A DNA stretch of 55,760 nt, taken from positions 1 to 55,760 of the forward strand of contig JAETNQ010000024.1 in NCBI GenBank assembly GCA_021772075.1, given 5' to 3'. The translations under genes were made by a program, and so were the position numbers. The notes under the pieces are model-generated. The model was not told where the DNA came from and did not search any database. It saw only the letters and a program-made list of their open reading frames with translations. This stretch comes from Lachnospiraceae bacterium. Its GTDB lineage: Bacteria; Bacillota; Clostridia; Lachnospirales; Lachnospiraceae. Below are positions 8,290 through 21,156 of this stretch, one piece after another (position 1 is the first letter of the stretch; each line of letters begins with the position of its first letter).

Positions 8290-8301
8290 TTATTCTTTCC
8301 T

Positions 8302-9483
8302 TTACTGCAACAGCTTCTGCAGGGTTGTCTCGATATGGAGAAAATCTGTCATCCCCTTTACCGGCATTTTTTCCTCTGCTCGCTTTTCTCCTCTTTTTAT
8401 TGCACGAATCAATATATTTTTAGGGGTATGCTCCATGTCAATAAATTCCAATATCTGTACTTCATACCCATTTTCTTCCAATACATTCGCCCGCACGGCA
8501 TCGGTCACCAATGCGGATACCCTTTCTTTCAATAAGCCGTATTTCAATACCGGCATTAATTCTTCGCAGTTGATCTGTTTATTTACTTCATGCTGGCAGC
8601 ATGGCACCGATAAAATCACTTCCGCTCCCCATTCCACCGCTTTTGCCAAAGCATAATCCGTCGCCGTATCACATGCGTGGAGGGTTATCACCATATCCGC
8701 TTTTTTGCTTCCAGGTTCCCCATTTCCTTCTTCGTCTCCATATGAGCTGATATCCCCATGAAGAAAATGCAGTTCCTCATATCCATATTTCTCTGCAAGC
8801 CCGTTGCAGCGCCGGATCACATCCCTTTTTAAATCCAATCCCGTTATCCGGATATCCAGCCCCCGCAATTCCTTTAAAAAATAATAGACTGCAAAGGTAA
8901 GATAGGACTTGCCGCATCCGAAGTCAATAATATGCAGCGTCCTTCCTTTAGGAAGTGTGGGCAGAATATCCTCAATAAATTCCAAAAAACGGTTAATTTG
9001 CTTAAATTTATCATATTTTGCCCTGATAATCCTGCCGTCTTCCATCTGAACCCCCAAATCAATTAGAAAAGGCACCGGACGGCCCTCTTCCAAAATATAG
9101 GATTTGGTCCGATTATGGGACAAATCAATTTCTTTCTCCCGGCATACTTGTTTTCTCTTAATACTTACTCTTCCTCTTTTGCTCACAAGAACAGTCGCCC
9201 GTTCCAGTGCCGTCTCTATCTCGCACTGTTTAAAATCCTCCGACATATATCCGGCAGCCCGCTCCACGGCATCCTCCTTTTCAAAGTTCCTGTGGAACAC
9301 TTGATCGCCCACATATGCCGTTTCCTGGAACAGAAGGCTTCCCTTCAGCATCACCGGCCGTATTTTCACTTTTCCAATTTTTTCCCTGTTCCTTGGATTG
9401 CTCATTACGATCTGGTATAACTCCCCGCCCAAGGTATCCTCCAGCAGTTCTTCCATCTGCCGCCTGTTCTCATCCATATTCAT
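8302..9483 (-). CDS. Class I SAM-dependent methyltransferase (Methyltransf_32-like)
   Basis: This protein of about 393 residues starts at the second ATG, because the GAGG site is too close to the first. An N-terminal domain of about 180 residues precedes a Rossmann methyltransferase fold. Counting from the first ATG, motif I is IIDFGCGKSYLTFA (187-200), the acidic loop is TGLDL (216-220), and the family-specific motifs are LHACDTATD (270-278) and VPCCQHE (295-301). These match the PF13679 type found in bacterial and METTL25-like proteins. The substrate is unknown; RNA is a reasonable guess. It is the first gene of a two-gene operon with the 844-residue protein. Confidence 0.85.
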   Translation of the reverse strand: MNMDENRRQMEELLEDTLGGELYQIVMSNPRNREKIGKVKIRPVMLKGSLLFQETAYVGDQVFHRNFEKEDAVERAAGYMSEDFKQCEIETALERATVLVSKRGRVSIKRKQVCREKEIDLSHNRTKSYILEEGRPVPFLIDLGVQMEDGRIIRAKYDKFKQINRFLEFIEDILPTLPKGRTLHIIDFGCGKSYLTFAVYYFLKELRGLDIRITGLDLKRDVIRRCNGLAEKYGYEELHFLHGDISSYGDEEGNGEPGSKKADMVITLHACDTATDYALAKAVEWGAEVILSVPCCQHEVNKQINCEELMPVLKYGLLKERVSALVTDAVRANVLEENGYEVQILEFIDMEHTPKNILIRAIKRGEKRAEEKMPVKGMTDFLHIETTLQKLLQ

Positions 9484-9500
9484 AAACATACCTCAAATCT

Positions 9501-9536
9501 AAATGAAGAATGCCGTATCTCCAGCATTCTTCATTT
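9501..9536. terminator. 13-bp inverted repeat between operons
   Basis: AAATGAAGAATGC (9501-9513) pairs perfectly with 9524-9536 around a 10-base loop. It lies after the hypothetical gene at 9583 and just before the methyltransferase ribosome site on the minus strand. It probably terminates the upstream transcript, with modest T content on both sides. Confidence 0.6.
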
Positions 9537-9582
9537 TACTGACTTTATGACCATGACGATTACCGCCATGATAAAATTACTA

Positions 9583-9972
9583 CTAAAACTTTAAAATCCC
9601 ATTATGGTTATTATGTCGTCTCTTATATACCTCATAAAACAGGATGATCTGTACCAGATCAGATGCCCACTCCCACTTTTCTTTCGAAATCTCCTTATCC
9701 GGATTTTCTTTCTCTTCCTGGCGCCTGATACGATCCAGAATATCCTGCGACAGCTTATACATCTGCCACCGGTCCGGATATTCATCGTATATCATACTTC
9801 CTTCATAATCCAGCTTATCCAATATTCCGGCAACCACTTTCTGGTATTTTTTCGCTTCGGCCGGATACATCTGCTGCAGATACTCCAGATCCCTCGTAGC
9901 GGCATCCTCCTCTTGATAATAGAGCGGCAGGGGGTAGGTCATATAAAAAGGTAAGATTTTTTGATTATACAT
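9583..9972 (-). CDS. Conserved-looking hypothetical protein
   Basis: This 129-residue soluble protein is rich in Tyr, Glu and Lys, with no signal peptide or membrane segment. The ATG at 9972 is chosen because the AAGGA site lies about 8 bases upstream; the longer ATG at 9981 abuts that site. The central helical part (DLEYLQQMYPAEAKKYQKVV) and an acidic region are visible, but I recognise no family with a known function. It lies downstream of atpC on the same strand with a gap of about 80 bases, so read-through from the atp operon is possible. Confidence 0.7.
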   Translation of the reverse strand: MYNQKILPFYMTYPLPLYYQEEDAATRDLEYLQQMYPAEAKKYQKVVAGILDKLDYEGSMIYDEYPDRWQMYKLSQDILDRIRRQEEKENPDKEISKEKWEWASDLVQIILFYEVYKRRHNNHNGILKF

Positions 9973-10053
9973 AGACAACATCCTTAAAAAAGTTCATTCG
10001 TTATGTTATCATATGCAGAAACAATGATTCAGTGTTATAGGGATTTCACCGCA

Positions 10054-10458
10054 TTACGACAACACATTGATGCGGGCAATCGCCCTTTGCAGCGCCGTTT
10101 CCGCCCGCAGCAGATCCGTTTCCGGAGTTTTTGTCCTCAGCCTCTCCTCCGCTCTCGCTTTTGCCGCTTCTGCGCGCTGCTTGTCGATCTCTCCCGGCCA
10201 TTCTATGATCTCCGCAAGGATCGTTACCTTATCCTGCAGAATCTCCGCAAACCCTGCATGAAGAGCCGCATTCATCGCTTTCTCTTCTTCCGAAATCGTC
10301 AAAATGCCCGGATTCACGATTACCGTCATGGGGACATGCCCCTTGTAAATGCCGATTTCGCCTTCCGTTGTATTGAATTCCACCATATGAACGTTTCCTT
10401 CATAGAAAATTCGTTCAGGGGTAATTATTTTTAACCGGAAATTTCTTTCATCTGCCAT
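10054..10458 (-). CDS. atpC: ATP synthase F1 epsilon subunit
   Basis: This 134-residue epsilon subunit couples rotation of the central stalk and can inhibit ATP hydrolysis. The N-terminal beta-sandwich starts FRLKIITPERIFYEGNV and contains TTEGEIGIYKGH, a standard epsilon signature. The C-terminal helical hairpin (KQRAEAAKARAEERL) is complete. It is the last gene of the atp operon, 25 bases after atpD. Length is normal. Confidence 0.95.
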   Translation of the reverse strand: MADERNFRLKIITPERIFYEGNVHMVEFNTTEGEIGIYKGHVPMTVIVNPGILTISEEEKAMNAALHAGFAEILQDKVTILAEIIEWPGEIDKQRAEAAKARAEERLRTKTPETDLLRAETALQRAIARINVLS

Positions 10459-10483
10459 ATGTCAATCCTGCCCCTTTCTCCGA

Positions 10484-12794
<2,311 letters not shown>

Positions 12795-12856
12795 AATCGT
12801 TACCTATCCTCTCCAAAACAAACATATTTGTTATGAATCATTATGAATCATAATAA

Positions 12857-14422
<1,566 letters not shown>

Positions 14423-14971
14423 CTATGGCAACTGTATCTTCATCAGCTGCCTTGTCAGTTCGCTTAACTTTGTTTTTATGCTGCTGTCCACCACACGGTC
14501 CCCGATACGGATCACCATTCCGCCGATCAGGCTTTCGTCCGTAGCATAATGCATTTCCATCTGCTGGTAAGACGTGGTTTCCAGAAGCTTCCGCTCCACT
14601 TCTTTCTGCTGCCCGTCGCTTAGCGCAGAAGCCGTCGTTACATATGCGATGCCGATCCCCTTATAGCTTTTAATCTCTGCAAGGAAATAGTCCAATATCG
14701 CATCGATTTCATGGTAACGGTCTTTCGTTACTATTAAGGTAAGAAACCCTGTCAGCTCGTCGGCAATGCGTCCCCGGAATACATTTTCCAGGACTTCCAG
14801 TTTTTCTTCCTTCAAAATCTTCGGATGGTTCATAAATCTGGCAAAATCCGTATTCTGCGCAAGCACCTTCCTTATCTCCGTGATTTCCTCCATGAAAACA
14901 TCGACTTTTTCTTCTTCAACGGCCAGCTCGAATAAAGCCTCCCCATATGTTTTTGAAACTAGCTTAGCCAT
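14423..14971 (-). CDS. atpH: ATP synthase F1 delta subunit
   Basis: This 182-residue peripheral stalk protein joins the b subunit to the top of F1. It has the family start YGEALFELA and the helical N-domain motif FMNHPKILKEEK, with the C-terminal signature ESLIGGMVIRIGDRVVDSSI near 145-165. Its first 13 bases overlap the end of atpF, so the two are probably translationally coupled. Confidence 0.95.
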   Translation of the reverse strand: MAKLVSKTYGEALFELAVEEEKVDVFMEEITEIRKVLAQNTDFARFMNHPKILKEEKLEVLENVFRGRIADELTGFLTLIVTKDRYHEIDAILDYFLAEIKSYKGIGIAYVTTASALSDGQQKEVERKLLETTSYQQMEMHYATDESLIGGMVIRIGDRVVDSSIKTKLSELTRQLMKIQLP

Positions 14972-15522
14972 GTGCTTTCACCTATTTCTTTCAATGTCTC
15001 ATCGATCAAACTGTCGCGGACAGCGGCGTCAATGGAAGCATTCACTACTTTGCCTGCCATCATGGATGCAATCACGATCATTTCGCGTTTTACGTCGTCG
15101 GCAACCTTCTTCTTCTCCAGTTCCGCTTCCGTTCCCGCCCGCTCGATAATACGCGCCGCTTCCTCCTTTGCCTCCGCAACGATTTTGCTTTCATTGGCAA
15201 GAGCCTTCTTACGCGCTTCGCTTAAAATAGCTTCCGCTTCTTTTTCAATATTCTTAATCCGGGATTCGTAATCAGCCTTCAGCTTTGCCGCTTCTTCCAT
15301 ATCATGCGCAGCAGTATCGAGTTCTCCTTTGATCTTCTCCTGTCTCTTCTGCATCATATCCCTTACCGGGTTGAACAACAGCTTGGAGGCGATCAAAAAC
15401 AACGCAAATACGGCAATGATCATCAAAGATGCGTCTGCGATCAGCTGCAGGTCCAAATCGAACAGCCTTGGAGCCATCTGTTCCGTCGCCAGAACAAACC
15501 CCGCGCCTACTAATGTATTCAA
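14959..15522 (-). CDS. atpF: ATP synthase Fo b subunit
   Basis: This 187-residue b subunit has one N-terminal membrane helix (LMIIAVFALFLIASKLLF, about residues 33-50) and a long charged helical arm rich in Ala, Glu and Lys that forms the stator dimer. The segment FNPVRDMMQKRQEKI after the membrane helix is typical. It lies between atpE and atpH and overlaps the latter by 13 bases. Confidence 0.95.
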   Translation of the reverse strand: MNTLVGAGFVLATEQMAPRLFDLDLQLIADASLMIIAVFALFLIASKLLFNPVRDMMQKRQEKIKGELDTAAHDMEEAAKLKADYESRIKNIEKEAEAILSEARKKALANESKIVAEAKEEAARIIERAGTEAELEKKKVADDVKREMIVIASMMAGKVVNASIDAAVRDSLIDETLKEIGESTWLS

Positions 15523-15594
15523 GGCGTGAGCCTCCTTTCCTAGATTCCTGTACGCAGGTTTCTATAAGCATTTTTATCTTTTCCCTGAGACTCC

Positions 15595-15879
<285 letters not shown>

Positions 15880-15962
15880 TTATATTTTATTGATATGGTT
15901 TTACATATCTGATATAGCTTATATCCCTTATTCAGTTTTTACCTATTCCCTGCCAAAGCACG

Positions 15963-16679
15963 TTATTCCGTCGTGCAGGCATCCGCGATATAGGTCATTG
16001 TCAGCATACAGAATACATATGTCTGGATCGCTCCCGAGAACAGATCAAAATAAACATGGAGCGCTCCCGGCCATACAATCGCTATCTTGGAAAGCAGCCC
16101 GTATACCAGCGCCATCATAACCACCCCTGACAGGATATTGGCAAATAAACGCAGTGACAAGGAAATCGGCACTGCAATATCGCCAATTATGTTGATCGGC
16201 GCCCAAATCGGCCACGGATCGCACAAGCCCTTGATAACGCCCTTCACCTTCTGATGCTTGAACTTATTAAAGTGGATCGTCACGAACGTCATAATGCCAA
16301 GCGCAAAAGTCACGCCATAATCCGCCGTCGGCGGCCGCAGTCCAAACAGTCCGGAAATATTGCTGACCAAAATAAAGATGAATATCGTTCCAATATAATT
16401 GCGGAAACGCACAGCGTGTTTTCCCATAACACCGCCGGCCATGCCATCCAGTTTTTCTACCGCCAGCTCCACAATATTCTGGAATGTCCCCGGAACCTCC
16501 GCCGCATGCTTGACAGCCCGGTTCGCTGCAAAGCAAAAACCGATAATAACAAGCATCACGATCAATACGCATACATGCGTAGTTGTTATCCAGACGGTCT
16601 GTCCAAACAGTTCATAAGAAAACACTCCATGAACCATAAAGTCAATATCCGCAGCGGATAACAAAATCCCTTCTCCCAT
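15963..16679 (-). CDS. atpB: ATP synthase Fo a subunit
   Basis: This 238-residue a subunit forms the ion half-channels against the c ring. The conserved helix near residues 165-190 contains the essential arginine in SLSLRLFANILSG, with the C-terminal PGALHVYFDLFSGAIQTYVF segment also conserved. Five or six membrane helices are seen. It lies between atpI and atpE as usual. Confidence 0.95.
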   Translation of the reverse strand: MGEGILLSAADIDFMVHGVFSYELFGQTVWITTTHVCVLIVMLVIIGFCFAANRAVKHAAEVPGTFQNIVELAVEKLDGMAGGVMGKHAVRFRNYIGTIFIFILVSNISGLFGLRPPTADYGVTFALGIMTFVTIHFNKFKHQKVKGVIKGLCDPWPIWAPINIIGDIAVPISLSLRLFANILSGVVMMALVYGLLSKIAIVWPGALHVYFDLFSGAIQTYVFCMLTMTYIADACTTE

Positions 16680-16708
16680 ATCCTCACCTCCTTATCCTTG
16701 CTCAATGA

Positions 16709-17158
16709 TCAATTTGTGCCAAATTGGTCATGATAGAATTTAGCACATATTTTATGAGTAAACGGCTGCAAATATGCCGCTACTTTCAAGCCTATCAGCC
16801 CGAGAAACGCCGAAAGCGGATTGGCAAACCCGCTGATCATTACTAAGACCATTACCATTACAATTACCGCATACCGGATGATATTATGCTTCGTTATCAG
16901 CTTTACCGCAGCTTCCCCCCCATATTCGAGGAACCTGTCCAAAGCCCACCACATATGCGTTCCTGCCAACGATGCCAGCAAAACGCCGATCCACAAGCCT
17001 ATGCTGTATCCCGGCTTATCCTTAACTATCCACACGCCGGCCGCCTGGCAGACAGCGCCCCAAAAAAGAATTCCAACAAGCAGTTCCAGCAAAGTCTTAT
17101 CTATGCTTCCTATTTTCTTCCTGCTCTCTTTTCCCGGCAATTCCTGCTTTTCTTCCAT
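16709..17158 (-). CDS. atpI: ATP synthase subunit I (AtpI-like assembly factor)
   Basis: This protein of about 149 residues has four hydrophobic segments (LLVGILFWGAVCQAA, SIGLWIGVLLASLAG, IIRYAVIVMVMVLVMI, FLGLIGLKVAAYLQ), the layout of the AtpI/UncI membrane protein thought to help assemble the c ring. Its start overlaps the end of the AtpZ-like gene, suggesting coupled translation. Two ATG codons three codons apart are possible; the second is used here. The assignment rests on position and topology more than motifs. Confidence 0.8.
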   Translation of the reverse strand: MEEKQELPGKESRKKIGSIDKTLLELLVGILFWGAVCQAAGVWIVKDKPGYSIGLWIGVLLASLAGTHMWWALDRFLEYGGEAAVKLITKHNIIRYAVIVMVMVLVMISGFANPLSAFLGLIGLKVAAYLQPFTHKICAKFYHDQFGTN

Positions 17159-17396
17159 GCGCAGCATCCCTTTCGCTCTTCATGCTGTAAATCCTTCTTG
17201 CAAACACATATACATTGCGGAAACCGGCCAAGGCTCCCACAAAAAATAAAAACACCATCCAGAACGAAGTACCCAGCTTCCTGTCCATATAAATTCCCAG
17301 AAAAGAACAAAGAAAAATAGGAACCAGCATATTGATCCCGAACTGAGTGATCATCGTCAGGGCGTGATAAACATTCTTTTTATATCCCAATCGCAT
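17097..17396 (-). CDS. atpZ: AtpZ/AtpI-family protein, first gene of the atp operon
   Basis: This 99-residue protein starts at MRLGYKKNVYHALTMI, where a GGGGG ribosome site is present; the longer reading has none. It has two membrane helices, and the second block GIYMDRKLGTSFWMVF followed by GALAGFRNVY is the AtpZ family signature. Such proteins often head clostridial ATP synthase operons and are linked to ion supply or assembly. A promoter lies about 45 bases upstream, making this the first gene of the operon. Confidence 0.85.
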   Translation of the reverse strand: MRLGYKKNVYHALTMITQFGINMLVPIFLCSFLGIYMDRKLGTSFWMVFLFFVGALAGFRNVYVFARRIYSMKSERDAAHGRKAGIAGKREQEENRKHR

Positions 17397-17439
17397 ACCC
17401 CCATGCCGCTGCAGACGGCATAAATAATCCATGTTTACC

Positions 17440-17468
17440 ATTATAACCACTTTTTAGGCTAATGTCTA
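17440..17468 (-). promoter_or_regulatory. Promoter of the atp operon
   Basis: On the minus strand a -35 box TAGACA (17463-17468) and a consensus -10 box TATAAT (17440-17445) are 17 bases apart, about 45 bases upstream of atpZ. Confidence 0.75.
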
Positions 17469-17499
17469 GCATAATGCGCTGTAAAAATTCCAGTAATCA

Positions 17500-17528
17500 T
17501 TGACTTTTTTTCTTCCCGAGAGTATATT
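17500..17528 (+). promoter_or_regulatory. Promoter of the DUF402 gene
   Basis: A -35 box TTGACT (17500-17505) and -10 box TATATT (17523-17528) are 17 bases apart. It is divergent from the atp promoter, with the two -35 boxes about 30 bases apart. An alternative -10 (TATAAT, 17535-17540) lies further downstream. Confidence 0.6.
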
Positions 17529-17576
17529 TAGGCATATAATACCACGATCTTTCATCAGGAATCATGAGGAAAAAAT

Positions 17577-18074
17577 ATGACATATCCTACCCTTTACAGA
17601 AAACGGATCATTCCCGACGAATGTATCCAATTAAAAGACGATATAATTCTTCATTGCAGCGAAGATATCATCCTCACAAAATGGAATGCCATCCGCCCGA
17701 AAAAGGATCTTCATCACGGTTATTCCTGTTATTTTCTGAAAGAGGGGTTCAAAGTAAGCAAGTTTTATTGCGAAGACTGCTCCCTTCTTTACTGGTACTG
17801 CGATATTGTAGAATATGAGTACCGCCGGGAAGATAATTCCCTTGTCTCCCTCGACCTGCTCGCCGATGTCATCGTATATCCTGATGGTTTTGTAAAAGTC
17901 ATGGATCTGGATGAACTCGCCCTATCCATGGATAATTCTGCGGACAATTCCGGCGGCGGCGTTCTATCAACAGATCTTCTTAAAAAGTGCCTGATCCGCC
18001 TCAATAAGCTGCTTCAGGTTATCTATAGCGGCAATTTCCATACGCTCCAAAAATATATTAACGAAATAGAATAA
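17577..18074 (+). CDS. DUF402 domain protein
   Basis: This 165-residue soluble protein is of the DUF402 type, a fold shared with FAU-1 and some nucleotide phosphatases. The signature WNAIRPKKDLHHGYSCYFL is followed by YCDIVEYEY and a strand-rich DLLADVIVYPDGFVKVMDLDEL, with acidic residues at positions used for metal binding in characterised relatives. The C-terminal third is helical. GAGGA lies 8 bases before the ATG. It stands alone, divergent from atp. Its role is not known. Confidence 0.8.
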   Translation: MTYPTLYRKRIIPDECIQLKDDIILHCSEDIILTKWNAIRPKKDLHHGYSCYFLKEGFKVSKFYCEDCSLLYWYCDIVEYEYRREDNSLVSLDLLADVIVYPDGFVKVMDLDELALSMDNSADNSGGGVLSTDLLKKCLIRLNKLLQVIYSGNFHTLQKYINEIE

Positions 18075-18081
18075 ATATGTA

Positions 18082-18119
18082 AAACAGACCGTATCCGCCA
18101 TAGATACCGCCTGTTTTTT
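18082..18119. terminator. Terminator between convergent genes
   Basis: AACAGACCGTATC pairs imperfectly with GATACCGCCTGTT and is followed by T6 on the plus strand; an A run on the other side lets it also serve the convergent hydrolase gene. Confidence 0.75.
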
Positions 18120-18133
18120 ACATTTGTTTGTAT

Positions 18134-19324
18134 TTAATAAAAAATATGCCCGCCGATGCGAATCCCGTTCAACCCTTCGATAGGCGTACGAAAATAAACA
18201 CAGTTGCCCACATTGGTACTTCCCCTCATCGCCTCGTCCGCCGCCTGATAGCAGCTTTGCGTCGCAGAACCGCCGGCCAGAGCCGCCGCAAGCCGCCCGC
18301 TTCCCACCGGAGAAAACTGTCCTCCTTGGTAAATTACGCCTACCACGGAATCCGGATATACCGAACTAAGCACCCGGTTGATCACTACCGCTCCCACCGC
18401 CAGCTGTCCGGCATAACTTTCCCCTCCGGCCTCGCAGTAAATCAGATTCGCCAGAAGATATCTGTCCCCCTCCGCAAAACTCACTTCCGAGATATCACGC
18501 CACGCCGATTGGGCCGCCAGTTGCGATAACCTGATTTCTTCTGCCAGCTTTTCCTGGAGCTGCTTAATATTTTCTTCCTGTTCCTTTAATTGCTGCTCAT
18601 AAGCAAGAGCCTCCGATTCCGCCTGGGATATTTCGCTCTTTTTTCCGGCCACGCTGGTAGAAGTCTTGCTGACCAGCCCTGATACGCTGTTCTTTTCCGC
18701 CTCAACCTGTGCCTTGTAGTCCTCCAGTTCTTCCCGCTCATCCTCCAGCTTTGCTTCCGCCAATGCAATCAGTTCCTTCGTCTGCTGGTATTCCTCCAGT
18801 TTTTCGCGGTCATATTCGGATAACTGTTCGATATAATCGCTGCGGTTTATCAGATCCGCAAAGCTCGCCGATGAAAAAATCATTTCCAGCATAATATAAT
18901 CCTGCGTTTCATAAATAAACTGGATCCGTTTTTTCATGCATTCGTACTGCCACTCCTCCGTCTCTTTTGCATCCTCCAGCTCCGCCTTCGTAGCCGCGAT
19001 CTCGGCTTCCTTATCCCGTATCATGCGTTCCAGTTCTTCCAGCTTGTTGCTGACTTCCTGCAGCTGCCCGTTTAAAGCGTTCAGTTGTCCCTGCAACGCA
19101 TTTTTTTCTTCGTTCAAATTTGCCAGTTCTTCCTTTGTCTGCCCCAGTTCGCTTTCCGTTTTTTTCTTCTCGTCCTCCGCCTCCTGCAGCTTCTTCCGAG
19201 TCGCTTCCGTAGCATGTACTTTTGCCGCATTCATTTCAGGGAAGACCCCTACCAGCAGTGCCGCCAGCAGCAGCACCGCTATATTCCGTTTTCCCATCCG
19301 CCCCATTCGTCCTACCTGCCTCAT
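18134..19324 (-). CDS. Secreted SleB/CwlJ-type cell wall hydrolase with long coiled coil
   Basis: This protein has up to 396 residues; the start may be a few codons further in, where AGGTAGG gives a better ribosome site. A signal peptide (NIAVLLLAALLVGVFP) is followed by a coiled coil (about 40-275) resembling PcsB-type regulators that answer to FtsEX. A C-terminal Hydrolase_2 domain (about 285-396) carries NLIYCEAGGESYAGQ with the presumed catalytic Glu, then AVGAVVINRV and GGQFSPV. It likely cleaves peptidoglycan under control of the coil. It is probably the last gene of the rpiB-upp-dCMP deaminase run, 39 bases downstream. No FtsEX gene is in the window. Confidence 0.85.
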   Translation of the reverse strand: MRQVGRMGRMGKRNIAVLLLAALLVGVFPEMNAAKVHATEATRKKLQEAEDEKKKTESELGQTKEELANLNEEKNALQGQLNALNGQLQEVSNKLEELERMIRDKEAEIAATKAELEDAKETEEWQYECMKKRIQFIYETQDYIMLEMIFSSASFADLINRSDYIEQLSEYDREKLEEYQQTKELIALAEAKLEDEREELEDYKAQVEAEKNSVSGLVSKTSTSVAGKKSEISQAESEALAYEQQLKEQEENIKQLQEKLAEEIRLSQLAAQSAWRDISEVSFAEGDRYLLANLIYCEAGGESYAGQLAVGAVVINRVLSSVYPDSVVGVIYQGGQFSPVGSGRLAAALAGGSATQSCYQAADEAMRGSTNVGNCVYFRTPIEGLNGIRIGGHIFY

Positions 19325-19363
19325 CCTTTGATCTGCCGCCAGCCGAAAAAGCTCCTTTACCGG

Positions 19364-19843
19364 CTATAATTCCAACTCTATCCTGCGCCCCGTCCTCGTA
19401 TACTGGTAATACCTTACCCCTGCCGCGTCCAGCATCCGTTTGGACGCTTTCGTTGCGGGAGAGTCCGCATATTTATCGCTGTCATATACTATCGTTTTTA
19501 TGCCGGCCTGAATCATTGCTTTTGCGCATTCATTACACGGAAACAGCGACACATAGATCTTTGCCCCCTCCAGGCTGCCGCCCCGGTAATTCAAGATGGC
19601 ATTCAATTCGCTGTGCGTCACATAAGAATATTTCGTATCATATGGCTCGCCCTCCCTCTGCCACGGGAATTCATCATCCGAACACCCTGTGGGAAAACCA
19701 TTATATCCCATAGATAAAATCTTATTATCCTGGCTGACGATGCAGGCCCCCACCTGCGTATGCGGATCCTTCGAACGCATGCCCGACAGCATGGCCACTC
19801 CCATAAAATATTCATCCCAGGAAATATAATCCGTTCTTTTCAT
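19364..19843 (-). CDS. dCMP deaminase (ComEB type)
   Basis: This 159-residue zinc enzyme deaminates dCMP to dUMP for thymidylate synthesis. The catalytic HSE lies in YVTHSELNAIL and the zinc cysteines in SLFPCNECAKAMI. The N-terminus (DPHTQVGACIVSQDNKI) is typical. It starts 20 bases after upp with an AAGGAG site, so upp and this gene form a pyrimidine pair. Length matches bacterial ComEB/deoxycytidylate deaminases. It may use cytidine-level analogues; sequence alone cannot exclude that. Confidence 0.92.
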   Translation of the reverse strand: MKRTDYISWDEYFMGVAMLSGMRSKDPHTQVGACIVSQDNKILSMGYNGFPTGCSDDEFPWQREGEPYDTKYSYVTHSELNAILNYRGGSLEGAKIYVSLFPCNECAKAMIQAGIKTIVYDSDKYADSPATKASKRMLDAAGVRYYQYTRTGRRIELEL

Positions 19844-19863
19844 GCCCCTTCTCCTTCATGCCG

Positions 19864-20493
19864 TTATTTCGTTCCAAAAATCCTGTCTCCGGCATCTCCA
19901 AGTCCCGGTACAATATATCCGTGGTCATTAAGCTTCTCATCCAAGGCACCGATATACATGTCCACATCCGGATGCTCTTTCTTCATCCGCGCCACTCCTT
20001 CCGGCGCCGCTATGATACACATAAAATGAATATTCTTGCAGCCCTTATCCTTCAACATCTGGATAGCCGCCACAGAAGACCCCCCTGTCGCCAGCATGGG
20101 ATCTACCACGAACACTTCCCTTTCCGCGCAATCCGCCGGCAGTTTGCAGTAATATTCCACCGGGTTCAGCGTTTCCGGATCTCTGTACAAGCCGATATGC
20201 CCTATCTTTGCTGCCGGAATCAGCTGCAATACGCCGTCCACCATCCCAAGCCCGGCCCGGAGGATAGGAACAATCGCCATTTTTTTCCCTTTCAGCGCCT
20301 TTACCGTAGTCTCACAGATCGGCGTCTCAATCTGGACATCGGAAAGCTGCAGCTCTCTCGTCGCTTCATAGCAGATCAACATCGCTATCTCGCCGATCGT
20401 CTGCCGGAAATCCTTCGTCCCGGTCTGTTTCCTTCTGATATAGCCGATCTTATGCTGGATCAGCGGATGATCCATGATCACTACTTTTGACAT
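19864..20493 (-). CDS. upp: Uracil phosphoribosyltransferase
   Basis: This 209-residue enzyme salvages uracil to UMP with PRPP. The PRPP loop is [15 protein letters not shown], and the N-terminal [20 protein letters not shown] and the C-terminal uracil-binding segment [16 protein letters not shown] are highly conserved. A GGGAGG site precedes the ATG. The order rpiB-upp upstream of the atp operon is the same as in Bacillus, supporting orthology. Confidence 0.97.
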   Translation of the reverse strand: MSKVVIMDHPLIQHKIGYIRRKQTGTKDFRQTIGEIAMLICYEATRELQLSDVQIETPICETTVKALKGKKMAIVPILRAGLGMVDGVLQLIPAAKIGHIGLYRDPETLNPVEYYCKLPADCAEREVFVVDPMLATGGSSVAAIQMLKDKGCKNIHFMCIIAAPEGVARMKKEHPDVDMYIGALDEKLNDHGYIVPGLGDAGDRIFGTK

Positions 20494-20536
20494 TATCGTA
20501 CCTCCCTTTTTCTCTTATGCTCTTACTTATTTCCGT

Positions 20537-20989
20537 TTATTGCATATTTTCCTTTTCCAGCTGTTCGATCTTTGCAATCCTTCTGCAATGTTTCTCCTCG
20601 CCCGGGAAACGGGTATCCAAAAATGTCTCCACGATGCCCAGCGCCAGGTTAGTTCCCACAATGCCCGCTCCAAGGGCGAGCATATTCGCGTCGTTATGCT
20701 CTCTCGTCAGCTTTGCGGAAACCGTATCGGAACAAAGCGCGCAACGGATCCCTTTCACTTTATTCGCTGCAATGGATATGCCGATTCCCGTCGTGCATAC
20801 CACGATCCCCTTTTCATATTCCCCCGATGCTACTGCTTTCGCCGCCGCAATTCCAAATTCGGGATAGTCGCAGGGACTGGCATCCCCGCATCCAAAATCT
20901 TTATATGGGATCCCGCGTTCTTCCAAATACCGGATGATCTCCTGTTTCAAACAATAACCGCCATGATCGCTGCCCAATGCAACACCCAC
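20537..20989 (-). CDS. rpiB: Ribose 5-phosphate isomerase B
   Basis: This 150-residue enzyme interconverts ribose 5-phosphate and ribulose 5-phosphate. It has the family start VALGSDHGGYCLKQEI, the catalytic-cysteine region VVCTTGIGISIAANK and the C-terminal NMLALGAGIVGTNLA. The start is GTG at 20989, with AAGGAGGG 8 or so bases upstream. It supplies ribose phosphate upstream of the PRPP-using upp, 43 bases downstream. Confidence 0.95.
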   Translation of the reverse strand: MGVALGSDHGGYCLKQEIIRYLEERGIPYKDFGCGDASPCDYPEFGIAAAKAVASGEYEKGIVVCTTGIGISIAANKVKGIRCALCSDTVSAKLTREHNDANMLALGAGIVGTNLALGIVETFLDTRFPGEEKHCRRIAKIEQLEKENMQ

Positions 20990-21156
20990 ACTACCGCCCT
21001 CCTTTTTCTTATGCCTGTCTTATATTCTTTCGATCCGTCCACTTGTTATAGTATATCACAGGCCAGCCCTTTTGTCTCTATTTATTCATTTTGTGCCGAA
21101 CCCCCATATATAATTGCATCCCAAAGAAAGAAACATCGTAATCCATCCGGCCAGAA

